Position numbers and translations under genes: made by a program. Positions 28,572 through 36,872 of a DNA stretch of 64,000 bases are shown piece by piece. Source of the stretch: Clostridia bacterium. Lineage in GTDB: Bacteria; Bacillota; Clostridia; Oscillospirales; Acutalibacteraceae. The notes under the pieces were generated by a model. It ran no database searches, was not told where the DNA came from, and saw nothing but the letters and a program-made list of their open reading frames with translations. The first letter of the stretch is position 1; every line of letters begins with the position of its first letter. The stretch covers positions 186,001-250,000 of the forward strand of contig JAGADF010000008.1 in the NCBI GenBank assembly GCA_017613735.1, written 5' to 3'.

Positions 28572-28600
28572 ATTATAAAACGATATGGAAAAAATTTCAA
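28572..28600 (-). promoter_or_regulatory. Promoter of the leader-ABC-ABC-GNAT operon
   Basis: Minus strand TTGAAA (28595-28600), 17-bp spacer, TATAAT (28572-28577). The transcript would start near 28565 and carry a small hairpin TTAGCGT/ACGCTGA before the leader ribosome binding site. Confidence 0.8.
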
Positions 28601-28638
28601 GATATTTTTTCAGATTTCTAAATTTCTAAAAAGAAAAA

Positions 28639-28662
28639 TGCCCCTGCAAAAAGCAGAGGCAT
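28639..28662 (-). terminator. rplM-rpsI terminator
   Basis: ATGCCTCTGC / GCAGGGGCAT hairpin (one mismatch) and TTTTTCTTTTT on the minus strand, 17 bp after the rpsI stop. It separates the ribosomal operon from the exporter promoter. Confidence 0.8.
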
Positions 28663-28678
28663 ATCGTTTGATAAATAA

Positions 28679-29077
28679 TTATCTCTTTGAGAACTGCGGT
28701 GCACGGCGAGCGCCTTTGAGACCGTATTTCTTTCTCTCTTTCATTCTGGGGTCTCTTGTGAGAAGACCTGCCTTCTTGAGTGTAGGACGAAGAGCCTCGT
28801 CATACTGAAGAAGAGCGCGTGAAAGACCGTGGCGGATTGCGCCTGCCTGACCGGTTACGCCGCCGCCCGTAACGTTGACAACGATGTCAAACTTGCCGAG
28901 CGTGTCAGTCAAAGTGAGAGGCTGACGAACGATGAGCTTTAATGTTTCAAGACCGAAATAATCGTCGATATCTCTGCCGTTGATTGTGATTGCGCCGGTA
29001 CCCGCATAAACGCGAACGCGCGCAACTGATTTCTTTCTTCTGCCTGTGCCGTAGAAATAAGGATTACCTTCGTACAT
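28679..29077 (-). CDS. rpsI: 30S ribosomal protein S9
   Basis: 132 residues. Typical S9: [21 protein letters not shown] at the start, [19 protein letters not shown] in the middle, and the conserved basic C-terminus [17 protein letters not shown] that reaches the ribosomal P site. It lies 18 bp after rplM, the usual pair. Confidence 0.98.
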   Translation of the reverse strand: MYEGNPYFYGTGRRKKSVARVRVYAGTGAITINGRDIDDYFGLETLKLIVRQPLTLTDTLGKFDIVVNVTGGGVTGQAGAIRHGLSRALLQYDEALRPTLKKAGLLTRDPRMKERKKYGLKGARRAPQFSKR

Positions 29078-29095
29078 AATTCAAGCCTCCCTTTC

Positions 29096-29524
29096 TTAAA
29101 ATTCTCTTGCTTCAGGCTTCTGAGCAGCGTGCTTGTGCTCGTCGCCTGCGTATACGTGAAGTCTGCCTGCCTGAGTTCTGCCGAGAGAGTTAGAGGGGAG
29201 CATACCCTTAACTGCCTTCTCAACAACGAAGCAGGGCTTCTTAGCCATAAGTGTTTTGTAATTAACCTCTTTGAGGTTGCCGATGTAACCTGTGAAATGA
29301 TAATACATTTTCTGGTCGAGCTTCTTACCCGTAAGAACAACCTTTTCGGCATTGATGATGATTACGTTGTCGCCGCAATCAGCATGAGGCGCGAAAGTAG
29401 GCTTATGCTTACCGCGAAGAAGTGTAGCGGCTTCGACAGCGACCTTACCGAGGGGCTTGCCCGCCGCATCAAGTACATACCAGTTACGGGTGATGTCGCC
29501 CGCTTTAGGCATATAAGTTGACAT
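29096..29524 (-). CDS. rplM: 50S ribosomal protein L13
   Basis: 142 residues from MSTYMPKAG, the normal length. A TTG five codons upstream lies inside the ribosome binding site (GGAGGT) and is not the start. Conserved regions are [39 protein letters not shown] and [12 protein letters not shown]. It is the first gene of the rplM-rpsI operon. Confidence 0.98.
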   Translation of the reverse strand: MSTYMPKAGDITRNWYVLDAAGKPLGKVAVEAATLLRGKHKPTFAPHADCGDNVIIINAEKVVLTGKKLDQKMYYHFTGYIGNLKEVNYKTLMAKKPCFVVEKAVKGMLPSNSLGRTQAGRLHVYAGDEHKHAAQKPEAREF

Positions 29525-29571
29525 AATACTTACCTCCAAAACATAGCGTTAGTAATAATTTTTGCTTGATA

Positions 29572-29600
29572 ATATTATCACAACGGAAAAAAACTGTCAA
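29572..29600 (-). promoter_or_regulatory. rplM-rpsI promoter
   Basis: Minus strand TTGACA (29595-29600), 17-bp spacer, TAATAT (29572-29577), giving a leader of about 45 nt. Confidence 0.8.
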
Positions 29601-29769
29601 CAAAAATTTTTATAATTTTTAATTGAGATTTGATTTTCTCTCGTTTTCTCCGTTTTTCTCCGTTTTTCTATATGTTTGCTTTATTATTATTTTTAAAAAA
29701 TATATTCGCTTTTTGTTGAAAACGGGACTTATATATAATATAATTGTATGGATTTATGAGAGGTTAAGT

Positions 29770-30480
29770 ATGAAACAGATTCTTTCGAAAACCCGCGCGG
29801 CGACGGAAAAATATAATATGATTGAAGAAAACGACCGGATTGCCGTCGGAGTTTCAGGCGGCAAGGATTCAGTCGCTCTTCTTGTCGCACTCTGTGAAAT
29901 GAGGCGTTTTTACCCGAAAAAGTTTGACGTTGTCGCCGTTACTCTTGACTATCAGTTCAACAACACGGACGGCGATTTTTCGGAAATTGAAAAACTCTGT
30001 GAAAAATACGGCGCGGAATACGTTATAAAAAAGACCAATCTTTATCACGTTATTTTTGAGACAAGAAAAGAAAGCAACCCCTGTTCGCTTTGCGCTAAAA
30101 TGAGACGCGGACTTCTTCACGACACGGCAAAGGAACTCGGCTGCAACAAAATTGCTCTCGGTCATCATCTTGACGACGCCGCCGAAACGTTTATAATGAA
30201 TCTGTTTCAGGGCGGTACAATAGGCTCCTTCTCCCCCGTTTCATATCTGTCAAGAAAAGATTTGACGCTGATTCGCCCGTTTGTATTCATAAGGGAAAAG
30301 GAAATCGCTTCGGCAGTAAAAAGAAACAATCTTCCCGTAGTCAAGTCTGAATGTCCCGCGGACAAAGTTACCAAAAGAGAAGAAACAAAAAAGCTTTTAA
30401 ATGAGCTTGAAAAAGAATACCCCGGCATTCACGAAAGAATTGTCGGCGCGCTCGAAAAAGGGCATATAGATAAATGGTAA
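29770..30480 (+). CDS. TtcA/TtuA-type PP-loop ATPase (tRNA thiolation family)
   Basis: 236 residues. The ATP-pyrophosphatase loop is VGVSGGKDSVALLVAL. A CxxC pair in NPCSLCAKMRRGLLHD and LGHHLDDAAETFIMNLFQGG match the TtcA family, which thiolates cytidine 32 of tRNA. Residues in SECPADKVTKRE may supply the third iron-sulfur ligand. The protein is shorter than E. coli TtcA (about 310 residues). I chose the ATG after GAGAGG; the frame is open 49 codons further up without a ribosome binding site. The end overlaps an upstream extension of the apgM frame. Confidence 0.85.
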   Translation: MKQILSKTRAATEKYNMIEENDRIAVGVSGGKDSVALLVALCEMRRFYPKKFDVVAVTLDYQFNNTDGDFSEIEKLCEKYGAEYVIKKTNLYHVIFETRKESNPCSLCAKMRRGLLHDTAKELGCNKIALGHHLDDAAETFIMNLFQGGTIGSFSPVSYLSRKDLTLIRPFVFIREKEIASAVKRNNLPVVKSECPADKVTKREETKKLLNELEKEYPGIHERIVGALEKGHIDKW

Positions 30481-30494
30481 AAGAGGAAAAGAAA

Positions 30495-31706
30495 ATGAAG
30501 TATGTTGTAGTTTTATATGACGGAATGGCGGATTACCCCGTACCCGCTCTCGGCGGAAAAACGCCGATGATGCTTGCGGACAAGCCGATTTTTGATTCGC
30601 TTGCAAAAAAGGGCGAGGTCGGACTTGTAAGGACTGTTCCCGAGGGAATGAAACCCGGCAGCGACGTCGCGAATATGAGCGTTATGGGCTTTGACCCGAG
30701 AAAATACTATACGGGCAGGTCTCCGCTTGAGGCGGCGAGCATAGGTATCGACTTAAAGGAAACGGACGTAACTCTTCGCTGTAATATTGTTACGCTTTCT
30801 GATGAAGAAAACTACGGCGACAAAACAATGGTCGACTATTCGGCTGGCGATATTTCAACTGAAGAAGCCGCCGAAATCATAAAGACGGTTGACGAGCATT
30901 TCAGAAACGAGATATTCTCTTTTTATTGCGGAGTCGCTTACCGCCACTGTCTTGTATGGAACAACGGAACAACAGACCTCGGAAAAATGACGCCGCCTCA
31001 CGATATTTCGGGAAGAGTTATCGGCGAACATCTTTCACAGAGCGAAAACGCGAAGCCGCTTATTAAAATGATGAGAGAAAGCTACGACCTTCTTAAAAAC
31101 CATCCCGTTAATCTTAAAAGGATTGCAGAGGGTAAACGTCCCGCAAATTCAATATGGCTCTGGGGCGAGGGCAGAAAGCCGATGCTCCCCTCCTTTGAAA
31201 GTCTTTACGGAATAAAAGGCTCGGTCACGTCGGCGGTTGACCTTTTAAAAGGCATCGGAAAATGCGCCGAAATGGAAACTCCGTTCGTAGATGGCGCGAC
31301 GGGTTATATCGACACGAACTTTGAGGGCAAGGCAAAAGCGGCTATGGAAACCCTTGAAAACGGCTGCGATTTCGCTTACATTCACTATGAGGCGCCCGAC
31401 GAATGCGGTCACAGAAACGAGCCCGAAAACAAAATAAAGTCAATCGAGCTTATAGATAAAAGGGTTCTGCCCATTGTTCTTGACGCGCTTGAAAAATACG
31501 ACGACTACAAAATCATGATTTTACCCGACCACCCGACGCCGATTGTCACAATGACTCACGCGGGCGACCCGGTGCCTTATATGATTTATCATAAAAAAGG
31601 CGAAAAGGACAGCGGAGTTTCTTCAATAAACGAGGAGTCGGCAAAGCAGACGGGAATATTTATTGACGACTGCACAAAGCTGATGCCGCATTTTCTCGGA
31701 AAATAA
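30495..31706 (+). CDS. apgM: Cofactor-independent phosphoglycerate mutase, archaeal type
   Basis: 403 residues from MKYVVVLYDGMADYP, the normal ApgM length, with AGAGG before the ATG. It is a metalloenzyme of the alkaline phosphatase superfamily interconverting 3- and 2-phosphoglycerate. The probable nucleophile Ser lies in GSDVANMSVMGFDP, and metal ligands in HYEAPDECGHR and LPDHPTPIVTMTHAGDPVP. It is cotranscribed with the TtcA-like gene and followed by a terminator. Confidence 0.9.
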   Translation: MKYVVVLYDGMADYPVPALGGKTPMMLADKPIFDSLAKKGEVGLVRTVPEGMKPGSDVANMSVMGFDPRKYYTGRSPLEAASIGIDLKETDVTLRCNIVTLSDEENYGDKTMVDYSAGDISTEEAAEIIKTVDEHFRNEIFSFYCGVAYRHCLVWNNGTTDLGKMTPPHDISGRVIGEHLSQSENAKPLIKMMRESYDLLKNHPVNLKRIAEGKRPANSIWLWGEGRKPMLPSFESLYGIKGSVTSAVDLLKGIGKCAEMETPFVDGATGYIDTNFEGKAKAAMETLENGCDFAYIHYEAPDECGHRNEPENKIKSIELIDKRVLPIVLDALEKYDDYKIMILPDHPTPIVTMTHAGDPVPYMIYHKKGEKDSGVSSINEESAKQTGIFIDDCTKLMPHFLGK

Positions 31707-31717
31707 AATCAAGCAAT

Positions 31718-31751
31718 AAAAAACGGACAGTATAAAAACTGTCCGTTTTTT
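31718..31751. terminator. Bidirectional terminator between apgM and mgtE
   Basis: Perfect inverted repeat AAAAAACGGACAGT / ACTGTCCGTTTTTT with a 6-base loop between two convergent genes. Confidence 0.9.
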
Positions 31752-31755
31752 CATT

Positions 31756-33093
31756 TTAAGCTAAATGTAAAATCTTAGTCGCAATTGAGAAATATGTCAG
31801 AAGCGACAGGGCGTCGACTATTGTCGTGACCAGCGGCGACGCCATTACCGCGGGGTCGAGCTTTAATTTCTGGGCAACCATAGGCAAGGTAGAGCCTACG
31901 CATTTTGCAATCATAATCGCAAACAGAAGCGTAAGGTTAACTACAAGCGAAATCGCCATACTTACCCTGTCGATTAAAAGAAGCTTGAAGAAATTCGCCG
32001 TCGCAAGCACTACGCCGCACATAATCGCAACGCGGAATTCCTTGAACACTACCCTGAAATAATCCTTAAATTCAATGTCGTTAAGGCTCAGCGCGCGGAT
32101 TATCGAAACCGACGCCTGAGTGCCCGCGTTACCCGACGTGTCCATAAGCATAGGTATAAACGCCGTGAGAACTACCTGAGCGGCGAGCGCGTCCTCAAAC
32201 GACTGAATAATCTTTGAGGTAAAGGTCGCCGAAATCATAAGGAATAAAAGCCACGGGATTCTCTTTCCCCAGGTCGCGAACACGCCCGTCTTTGTATAGG
32301 GCTTGTCCGTAGGCGTAATAGCCGCCATTTTTTCAAAGTCCTCGGTATTCTCTTCCTGCAAAACGTCCATCGCGTCGTCGATGGTGATAATTCCGACAAG
32401 GCGTTCTTCCCTGTCGACTACGGGTAATGCAAGAAGGTCGTACTTCTGGAACATATCGGCTACGACTTCCTTGTCCTCAAGCGTATTTACGGAGATAATA
32501 TTCGTCTCCATAATATCGCCGATAAGGTCCTCATAATCCGAAAGGAGCAAATCCTTTACTGTCGTAACGCCCTGAAGATGTCTGCCGTTATCGGTGACGT
32601 AACAGGTGTAAATCGTTTCCTTGTCAACGCCCGTTCTGCGGATTCTCGTGAACGCGTCCTCAACCGTCATATGCGCCTTGAGGTCGACATATTCAATTGT
32701 CATAATACTGCCCGCGCTGTCCTCGGGGTAATTAAGCAGCTCGTTGATTGACTTCCTTGTTTCAGGGTCTGTCTGCTGCAGAATTCTCTTGACAACCGTT
32801 GCGGGCATTTCCTCGATGATGTCAACCGCGTCGTCGACATAAAGCTCGTCAAGGACTTCCTTAAGTTCGTTATCCGAAAAGCTGTGAATAAGAACCTCCT
32901 GCGCGTCCGAGTCCATATTGACAAACACCTCGGCGGCAAGCTCCTTAGGCAAAATTCGGTATATGAGAACAAGCTGTTCCTCGTCGAGTTCAACAAGAAT
33001 GGCGGCGATATCCGCCTCGTTCATCTCGGAAAGCATTTCTTTTAACTGTTTGTACTTCTTGTTTTCAAGAAGCTCGATTACAGTTTCAAGCAT
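31756..33093 (-). CDS. mgtE: Magnesium transporter MgtE
   Basis: 445 residues, full length. It contains an N-domain of helical repeats (about 1-130), two CBS domains (about 130-255; GSIMTIEYVDLKAHMTVEDA, VVDREERLVGIITIDDAMDV) and a five-helix pore domain from about 280. MDTSGNAGTQASVSIIRALS lines the pore, and KLDPAVMASPLVTTIVDALS holds the conserved Asp. It imports Mg2+ and closes when the cytoplasmic domains bind Mg2+. Upstream there is no M-box riboswitch; instead a short proline-containing leader ORF and a stem next to the ribosome binding site are present. Confidence 0.95.
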   Translation of the reverse strand: MLETVIELLENKKYKQLKEMLSEMNEADIAAILVELDEEQLVLIYRILPKELAAEVFVNMDSDAQEVLIHSFSDNELKEVLDELYVDDAVDIIEEMPATVVKRILQQTDPETRKSINELLNYPEDSAGSIMTIEYVDLKAHMTVEDAFTRIRRTGVDKETIYTCYVTDNGRHLQGVTTVKDLLLSDYEDLIGDIMETNIISVNTLEDKEVVADMFQKYDLLALPVVDREERLVGIITIDDAMDVLQEENTEDFEKMAAITPTDKPYTKTGVFATWGKRIPWLLFLMISATFTSKIIQSFEDALAAQVVLTAFIPMLMDTSGNAGTQASVSIIRALSLNDIEFKDYFRVVFKEFRVAIMCGVVLATANFFKLLLIDRVSMAISLVVNLTLLFAIMIAKCVGSTLPMVAQKLKLDPAVMASPLVTTIVDALSLLTYFSIATKILHLA

Positions 33094-33100
33094 ATTCGTT

Positions 33101-33209
33101 CCCTCCCTATTCTTTTTAAATAGGGCGAAACCAAACTATAAAGTCAGAATGAAATAACGGATATCACGGTAATATCCATATTTCTACTTCGGGGTTTGGG
33201 TTTCGCGCC
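33101..33209 (-). promoter_or_regulatory. Folded leader RNA in front of mgtE
   Basis: On the minus strand, GCGAAACC-C-AAAC (33206-33194) inside the leader ORF can pair with GTTTGGTTTCGC (33136-33125), 12 bp with one bulge. The paired region encloses a small hairpin GGATAT/ATATCC. Directly after it, CCCTATT (33125-33119) pairs with AATAGGG (33111-33105), which covers the first half of the mgtE ribosome binding site GGGAGGG (33107-33101). Translation of the leader would open the long stem. Found by eye; no energy was computed. Confidence 0.5.
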
Positions 33210-33230
33210 GTTGCCATTACCGGATTCCAT
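33144..33230 (-). CDS. 28-residue leader peptide upstream of mgtE
   Basis: ATG at 33230 with GAGGTG seven bases before it; the product is MESGNGNGAKPKPRSRNM followed by DITVISVISF. The frame is open upstream, but only this start has a ribosome binding site. A consensus promoter lies about 47 bp before it and mgtE starts 50 bp after its stop. The Lys-Pro-Lys-Pro codons fall in the RNA stem that lies before mgtE. This recalls the proline-codon leaders (mgtL type) that control Mg2+ transporters in enterobacteria, though those differ in sequence. It is not related to a known family. Confidence 0.6.
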   Translation of the reverse strand: MESGNGNGAKPKPRSRNMDITVISVISF

Positions 33231-33276
33231 TATTTTCACCTCACAATAAAAATTTAACTTGGTAACAAGCCCGTAT

Positions 33277-33305
33277 ATTATGAACTTTTTTTCTTCTTTT
33301 GTCAA
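33277..33305 (-). promoter_or_regulatory. Promoter of the leader-mgtE transcript
   Basis: Minus strand TTGACA (33300-33305), 17-bp spacer, CATAAT (33277-33282). A perfect palindrome ACTGGCAC-AA-GTGCCAGT (33335-33352) lies 30 bp upstream of the -35 and could be an operator for this gene or for the divergent secreted protein. Confidence 0.7.
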
Positions 33306-33334
33306 CCTGAAAAGCAATCTTTTTAAACAGGCGA

Positions 33335-33352
33335 ACTGGCACAAGTGCCAGT
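33335..33352. promoter_or_regulatory. Palindromic site between mgtE leader and secreted-protein gene
   Basis: Perfect 8-bp arms (ACTGGCAC / GTGCCAGT) around AA. No T run follows, so a protein-binding site is more likely than a terminator. It lies about 70 bp before the start of the plus-strand secreted protein. Confidence 0.45.
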
Positions 33353-33423
33353 GACTTTTAATTACTATTGGTATAAAATAATATATGTATATTTAAATCC
33401 TTATTTAAAACGGAGGAATTTAT

Positions 33424-35625
33424 ATGACGAAAAAAATTATAAGCATTATACTGTGTGTTCTTATGCTTGTAACGGTTATTCCGTTTACGGTATTTGCAGA
33501 CAACGTTAAAATCTCAACCGTAGACCTCTTATATGATGAAGGCGCGGCGACGTTTAACACGGGTTATACGGAAGGTGAATGTGAAGATTCGATTGCAGCC
33601 AACTGCTCTGTTGAAACAGTCGGCGTGAGAATTGACGATTTCTCTTTATCCGTACAAAGCTCTGACGGAACAGACTGGTGGGGAATCGGAAACGGGACAT
33701 CCATGGCGTCATATGATAAAACATACGCAATGCGTGTTATACTCGAATTAAAAAACGGATATGACTGGATTGACGTAATGAAATTGGATGAGTTAAAGCA
33801 CTCCGTCGCTGATTTTCCCGAATTTACGGTTAATTTCAACGGTGAAAAGAGAACGGACGTTTGGTTCTGTTACAATGCCTCCTGGAACAGTATAGTTTTT
33901 TACATTCCCATAGGCCATCCTTCGACAAGTCCGTGTATAAAAAGCGTTACGCTTACCGAAAAAAATCTTTCGGTGGCTGTTAACTCAAGCCATCAGTTCG
34001 AAACCGTTGTCGAAGGCACTAGCGATAATAAAAACATCGTCTGGCAGCTTTTCGGAAACAACAGCGACGACACTGTTATCTCGAATTCGGGAATGCTTTT
34101 TATAGCCGAAGATGAAACAGCAACTACGCTCACAGTAAGGGCAACAAGCGAATTTGATTTTCACAAGTTTGACGAAGCGACGGTTACGGTTACGTTGACC
34201 GCACCGACAATTGACGGAATCGAGTTTGTTAACCCGTCTGAAAATGTTTACAAAGGCGACAATAAGACCTTTACGGTAATCATAACGGGAACCCAGGCAA
34301 ATAAAAATGTTAATTTTACTCTTCAGGGTGATGAGAGCGCAGACACAACCGTTTCCGAAGCTTTCAATTACAGACAAATTGACGAAACAACCACCAAAGC
34401 GGACGTATCGGTTTATATAAGCAACGATGAAACGGCTACTACTATTTATCTCTGGGCGACAAGCGTTGCGGACAATACAAAGAGCGTATATGCAATAATC
34501 AACATTATGGAAACCGAAAAGTATTCGCGCGTTGACCTTATGTATGACGAGAATGCAGTTAAATTCAAGCTTTCCGACACCGAGAGTTACGCCCGAAGCA
34601 AAGCAGCAGAGGCGGCGGCAGTCACAACAGACGGTATTTCGATGGACAACCTTTATCTGATGTACAAATTGGAAAGCTGGAACGGCATAGGCGATGGAAC
34701 AAACACGGTAGATAAAAACAAAAACTATGCGCTTGAATATACTCTTGAAATCAAAGGCAACACCCACGATTGGCCCAACGCGCTCAAAGCAGACTCGAAT
34801 AATCATATTATTACCGAAGTCGAAGGCTTCGAAGTATATGTAAACGGCAAAAAGAGAACCGATGTCGAATTCAAATACAACAGTTATTGGAATTATATTT
34901 ACATATATGTTCCCGCAGACATTATTCTTAACGGCTTTTTAACCGAGGACGGCAAAACGTATTATTATATTGACGGCGTGCCCGTCACAAGCAAGCTTAT
35001 GACCATTGAAGGCAAAAAGTATTACTTCGGCAAGGACGGAGCTATGTATACAAGCAAGCTTATTTCAGTCAGCGGCAAGAAATACTATGTCGGCAAGGAC
35101 GGCGCGGCTTATACGAAAAAGCTTATCTCCGTAAACGGCAAAAAGTATTATATGGGTGCTGACGGCGTTGCATATACGAAAAAGCTTATCTCCGTAAACG
35201 GCAAAAAGTATTATATGGGTGCTGACGGCGTTGCATATACGAACAAGCTTATCTCCGTAAACGGCAAGAAGTACTATATGGGCAAAGACGGCGCGGCATA
35301 TACAAGCAAGCTCATTTCCGTTGACGGTAAGAAGTATTATATGGGCAAGGACGCGGTTGCATACACAAGCAAGCTCGCTTCAATCGATGGTAAGAAATAT
35401 TACTTCGGCAAAGACGGAGTTGCTTACAAGTCAAAGCTCATTTCAGTAAGCGGTAAGAAGTATTATATCGGCAAGGACTGTATAGCTTATAAATCAAAGT
35501 TTGCATCACTTAGCGGGAAGAAATACTATTTCGGCTCCGACTGCGTAATGTATAAGAGCAAGACCTTCTCGGTAAGCGGCGTTAAATGGAGAGCTGATTC
35601 CAACGGCGTTTGCAAGAAAGTATAA
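33424..35625 (+). CDS. Secreted multidomain protein with choline/glucan-binding-like C-terminal repeats
   Basis: 733 residues. A signal peptide (about 1-25, ending VFADN) is followed by an unrecognised domain A (about 31-165). Two Ig-like domains come next (about 175-260 and 263-365), then a second copy of domain A (about 370-500; shared patterns VDLLYDE/VDLMYDE, GIGNGTS/GIGDGTN, VNGKKRTDV). About ten 21-residue repeats of the form SKLISVxGKKYYxGKDGxAYT (about 505-715) resemble cell-wall or glucan-binding repeats and probably attach the protein to the surface. The ATG follows CGGAGG. No catalytic domain was recognised. Confidence 0.8.
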   Translation: MTKKIISIILCVLMLVTVIPFTVFADNVKISTVDLLYDEGAATFNTGYTEGECEDSIAANCSVETVGVRIDDFSLSVQSSDGTDWWGIGNGTSMASYDKTYAMRVILELKNGYDWIDVMKLDELKHSVADFPEFTVNFNGEKRTDVWFCYNASWNSIVFYIPIGHPSTSPCIKSVTLTEKNLSVAVNSSHQFETVVEGTSDNKNIVWQLFGNNSDDTVISNSGMLFIAEDETATTLTVRATSEFDFHKFDEATVTVTLTAPTIDGIEFVNPSENVYKGDNKTFTVIITGTQANKNVNFTLQGDESADTTVSEAFNYRQIDETTTKADVSVYISNDETATTIYLWATSVADNTKSVYAIINIMETEKYSRVDLMYDENAVKFKLSDTESYARSKAAEAAAVTTDGISMDNLYLMYKLESWNGIGDGTNTVDKNKNYALEYTLEIKGNTHDWPNALKADSNNHIITEVEGFEVYVNGKKRTDVEFKYNSYWNYIYIYVPADIILNGFLTEDGKTYYYIDGVPVTSKLMTIEGKKYYFGKDGAMYTSKLISVSGKKYYVGKDGAAYTKKLISVNGKKYYMGADGVAYTKKLISVNGKKYYMGADGVAYTNKLISVNGKKYYMGKDGAAYTSKLISVDGKKYYMGKDAVAYTSKLASIDGKKYYFGKDGVAYKSKLISVSGKKYYIGKDCIAYKSKFASLSGKKYYFGSDCVMYKSKTFSVSGVKWRADSNGVCKKV
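34950..35600 (+). repeat. Tandem 63-bp repeats encoding 21-residue modules
   Basis: About ten tandem copies of a 63-bp unit. Two neighbouring units (35113-35175 and 35176-35238) are identical except possibly at the last bases, which shows recent duplication; the outer copies have diverged. Confidence 0.85.
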
Positions 35626-35638
35626 AAAAGCATATTTT

Positions 35639-35667
35639 AACGGCTCCCTCATTTGAGGGAGCCGTTT
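35639..35667. terminator. Bidirectional terminator between secreted protein and ispF
   Basis: AACGGCTCCCTC / GAGGGAGCCGTT with a 4-5 base loop between two convergent genes. Confidence 0.8.
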
Positions 35668-35687
35668 ATTATATTAATTAATAGTTA

Positions 35688-36161
35688 TTATTTCTCTATA
35701 AGGCAGACCGCCGTCGCGGCTATGCCCTCTTCGGCGCCGGTAAAACCGAGTCCTTCCTCGGTAGTCGCCTTTACGTTGACAAAATCCTTGTCAATGCCTA
35801 AAGCCGAGGCAATATTCTCCCTCATTTTTTCAATATGAGGAGCCATTTTCGGCTTCTGGGCAATAATTGTCGCGTCAACATTTACCGCCTTATAGCCCTT
35901 GCCGTCAAGCATTCTTACTACGTCCTTCAGAAGCTCAAGGCTGTCCGCGCCGCAGTATTTGCCGTCAGTATCGGGGAAGTATTTGCCGATATCGCCAAGA
36001 GCTGCCGCGCCGAGAAGCGCGTCGGAAATCGCGTGGAGAAGAACGTCTGCGTCGGAATGGCCGAGAAGACCGAACTTATAGTCTATCTCAACACCGCCGA
36101 GAATAAGTTTTCTGTTTTCAACAAGTCTGTGGACATCATATCCGCTGCCTATGCGAAGCAT
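35688..36161 (-). CDS. ispF: 2-C-methyl-D-erythritol 2,4-cyclodiphosphate synthase
   Basis: 157 residues. It makes MEcPP from CDP-ME-2-phosphate in the MEP isoprenoid pathway. Conserved elements are GYDVHRL with the zinc ligands Asp and His, [21 protein letters not shown] and [19 protein letters not shown]. Its ATG overlaps the ispD stop by one base (TAATG). Confidence 0.97.
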   Translation of the reverse strand: MLRIGSGYDVHRLVENRKLILGGVEIDYKFGLLGHSDADVLLHAISDALLGAAALGDIGKYFPDTDGKYCGADSLELLKDVVRMLDGKGYKAVNVDATIIAQKPKMAPHIEKMRENIASALGIDKDFVNVKATTEEGLGFTGAEEGIAATAVCLIEK

Positions 36162-36871
36162 TATTTTGCCCTGCCTTTCAGTATTGCCTGAGATAACGAA
36201 ATATCGTCGGGCGTTGTGATTTTAATATTTGTATATTCGCCTTCGACAAGAACTACCCTCTGTCCCGCCGCCTCGACCGTCATACAGTCATCCGTTACGC
36301 CGTCTGGCGCGTTTTCCAGCGCTTTTTTATATATTTCAAAAGAAAACGCCTGAGGAGTCTGAACCGCGCGAAGAAATTCGCGTTCGGGAGTTGCCTTTAC
36401 GGTTTCGTTCTCATCGACAATTTTCACCGTGTCCTTAACTTTAACCGCGCAGGCTGCAGCGCCGAAAGAAGCCGCCGCTTCAACAGTTCTTCTTACGGTA
36501 TCGGCGGCGACAAAAGGCCTTGCGCCGTCGTGTATGGCTATAATATCGGTTTTACCGCTGCATTTGTCAACCGCATTTTTAACGCTTTCGGCTCTTGTTT
36601 TACCGCCCTCGCATACCGCAGTCACTTTTGTAAAGGAATATTGCTTTACAAGAGAATTGACGCGGGTTAAGTTTTCCCCGCTCGTACTGACAATAATCTC
36701 GTCAATGCAGTCGCTTTTCTGAAGAGCGTCAATGCTTCTTGCAAGAGTCGGCATACCGTCGAGAAGAAGAAAAAGCTTGTCCTCGCCGAAACGCGAAGAA
36801 CTGCCCGCCGCGGCAACCACGGCAGAGACAAACAGTTCTTTTTCTTTTCCGTTTACCAATAATCTGCTCAT
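36161..36871 (-). CDS. ispD: 2-C-methyl-D-erythritol 4-phosphate cytidylyltransferase
   Basis: 236 residues. It makes CDP-ME in the MEP pathway. The CTP-binding loop is [15 protein letters not shown] (about 18-32). [11 protein letters not shown] and [20 protein letters not shown] are family features, with [10 protein letters not shown] near the end. It is a single-function enzyme coupled to ispF rather than an IspDF fusion. The ribosome binding site is weak, consistent with coupling to the aminotransferase gene that ends one base before. Confidence 0.95.
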   Translation of the reverse strand: MSRLLVNGKEKELFVSAVVAAAGSSSRFGEDKLFLLLDGMPTLARSIDALQKSDCIDEIIVSTSGENLTRVNSLVKQYSFTKVTAVCEGGKTRAESVKNAVDKCSGKTDIIAIHDGARPFVAADTVRRTVEAAASFGAAACAVKVKDTVKIVDENETVKATPEREFLRAVQTPQAFSFEIYKKALENAPDGVTDDCMTVEAAGQRVVLVEGEYTNIKITTPDDISLSQAILKGRAK

Positions 36872-36872
36872 A

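Noticed and set aside
33094-33300. M-box riboswitch upstream of mgtE
   Set aside because: The conserved M-box core sequences could not be found on the minus strand; a leader ORF is seen instead. A covariance-model search would settle it.
33985-34806. 273-codon minus-strand frame opposite the secreted protein
   Set aside because: Antisense of a gene with a signal peptide, RBS and repeat structure; cysteine-rich content typical of shadow frames.
34950-35600. CRISPR-like array
   Set aside because: The regular 63-bp repeats are in frame, contiguous without spacers and encode protein modules.
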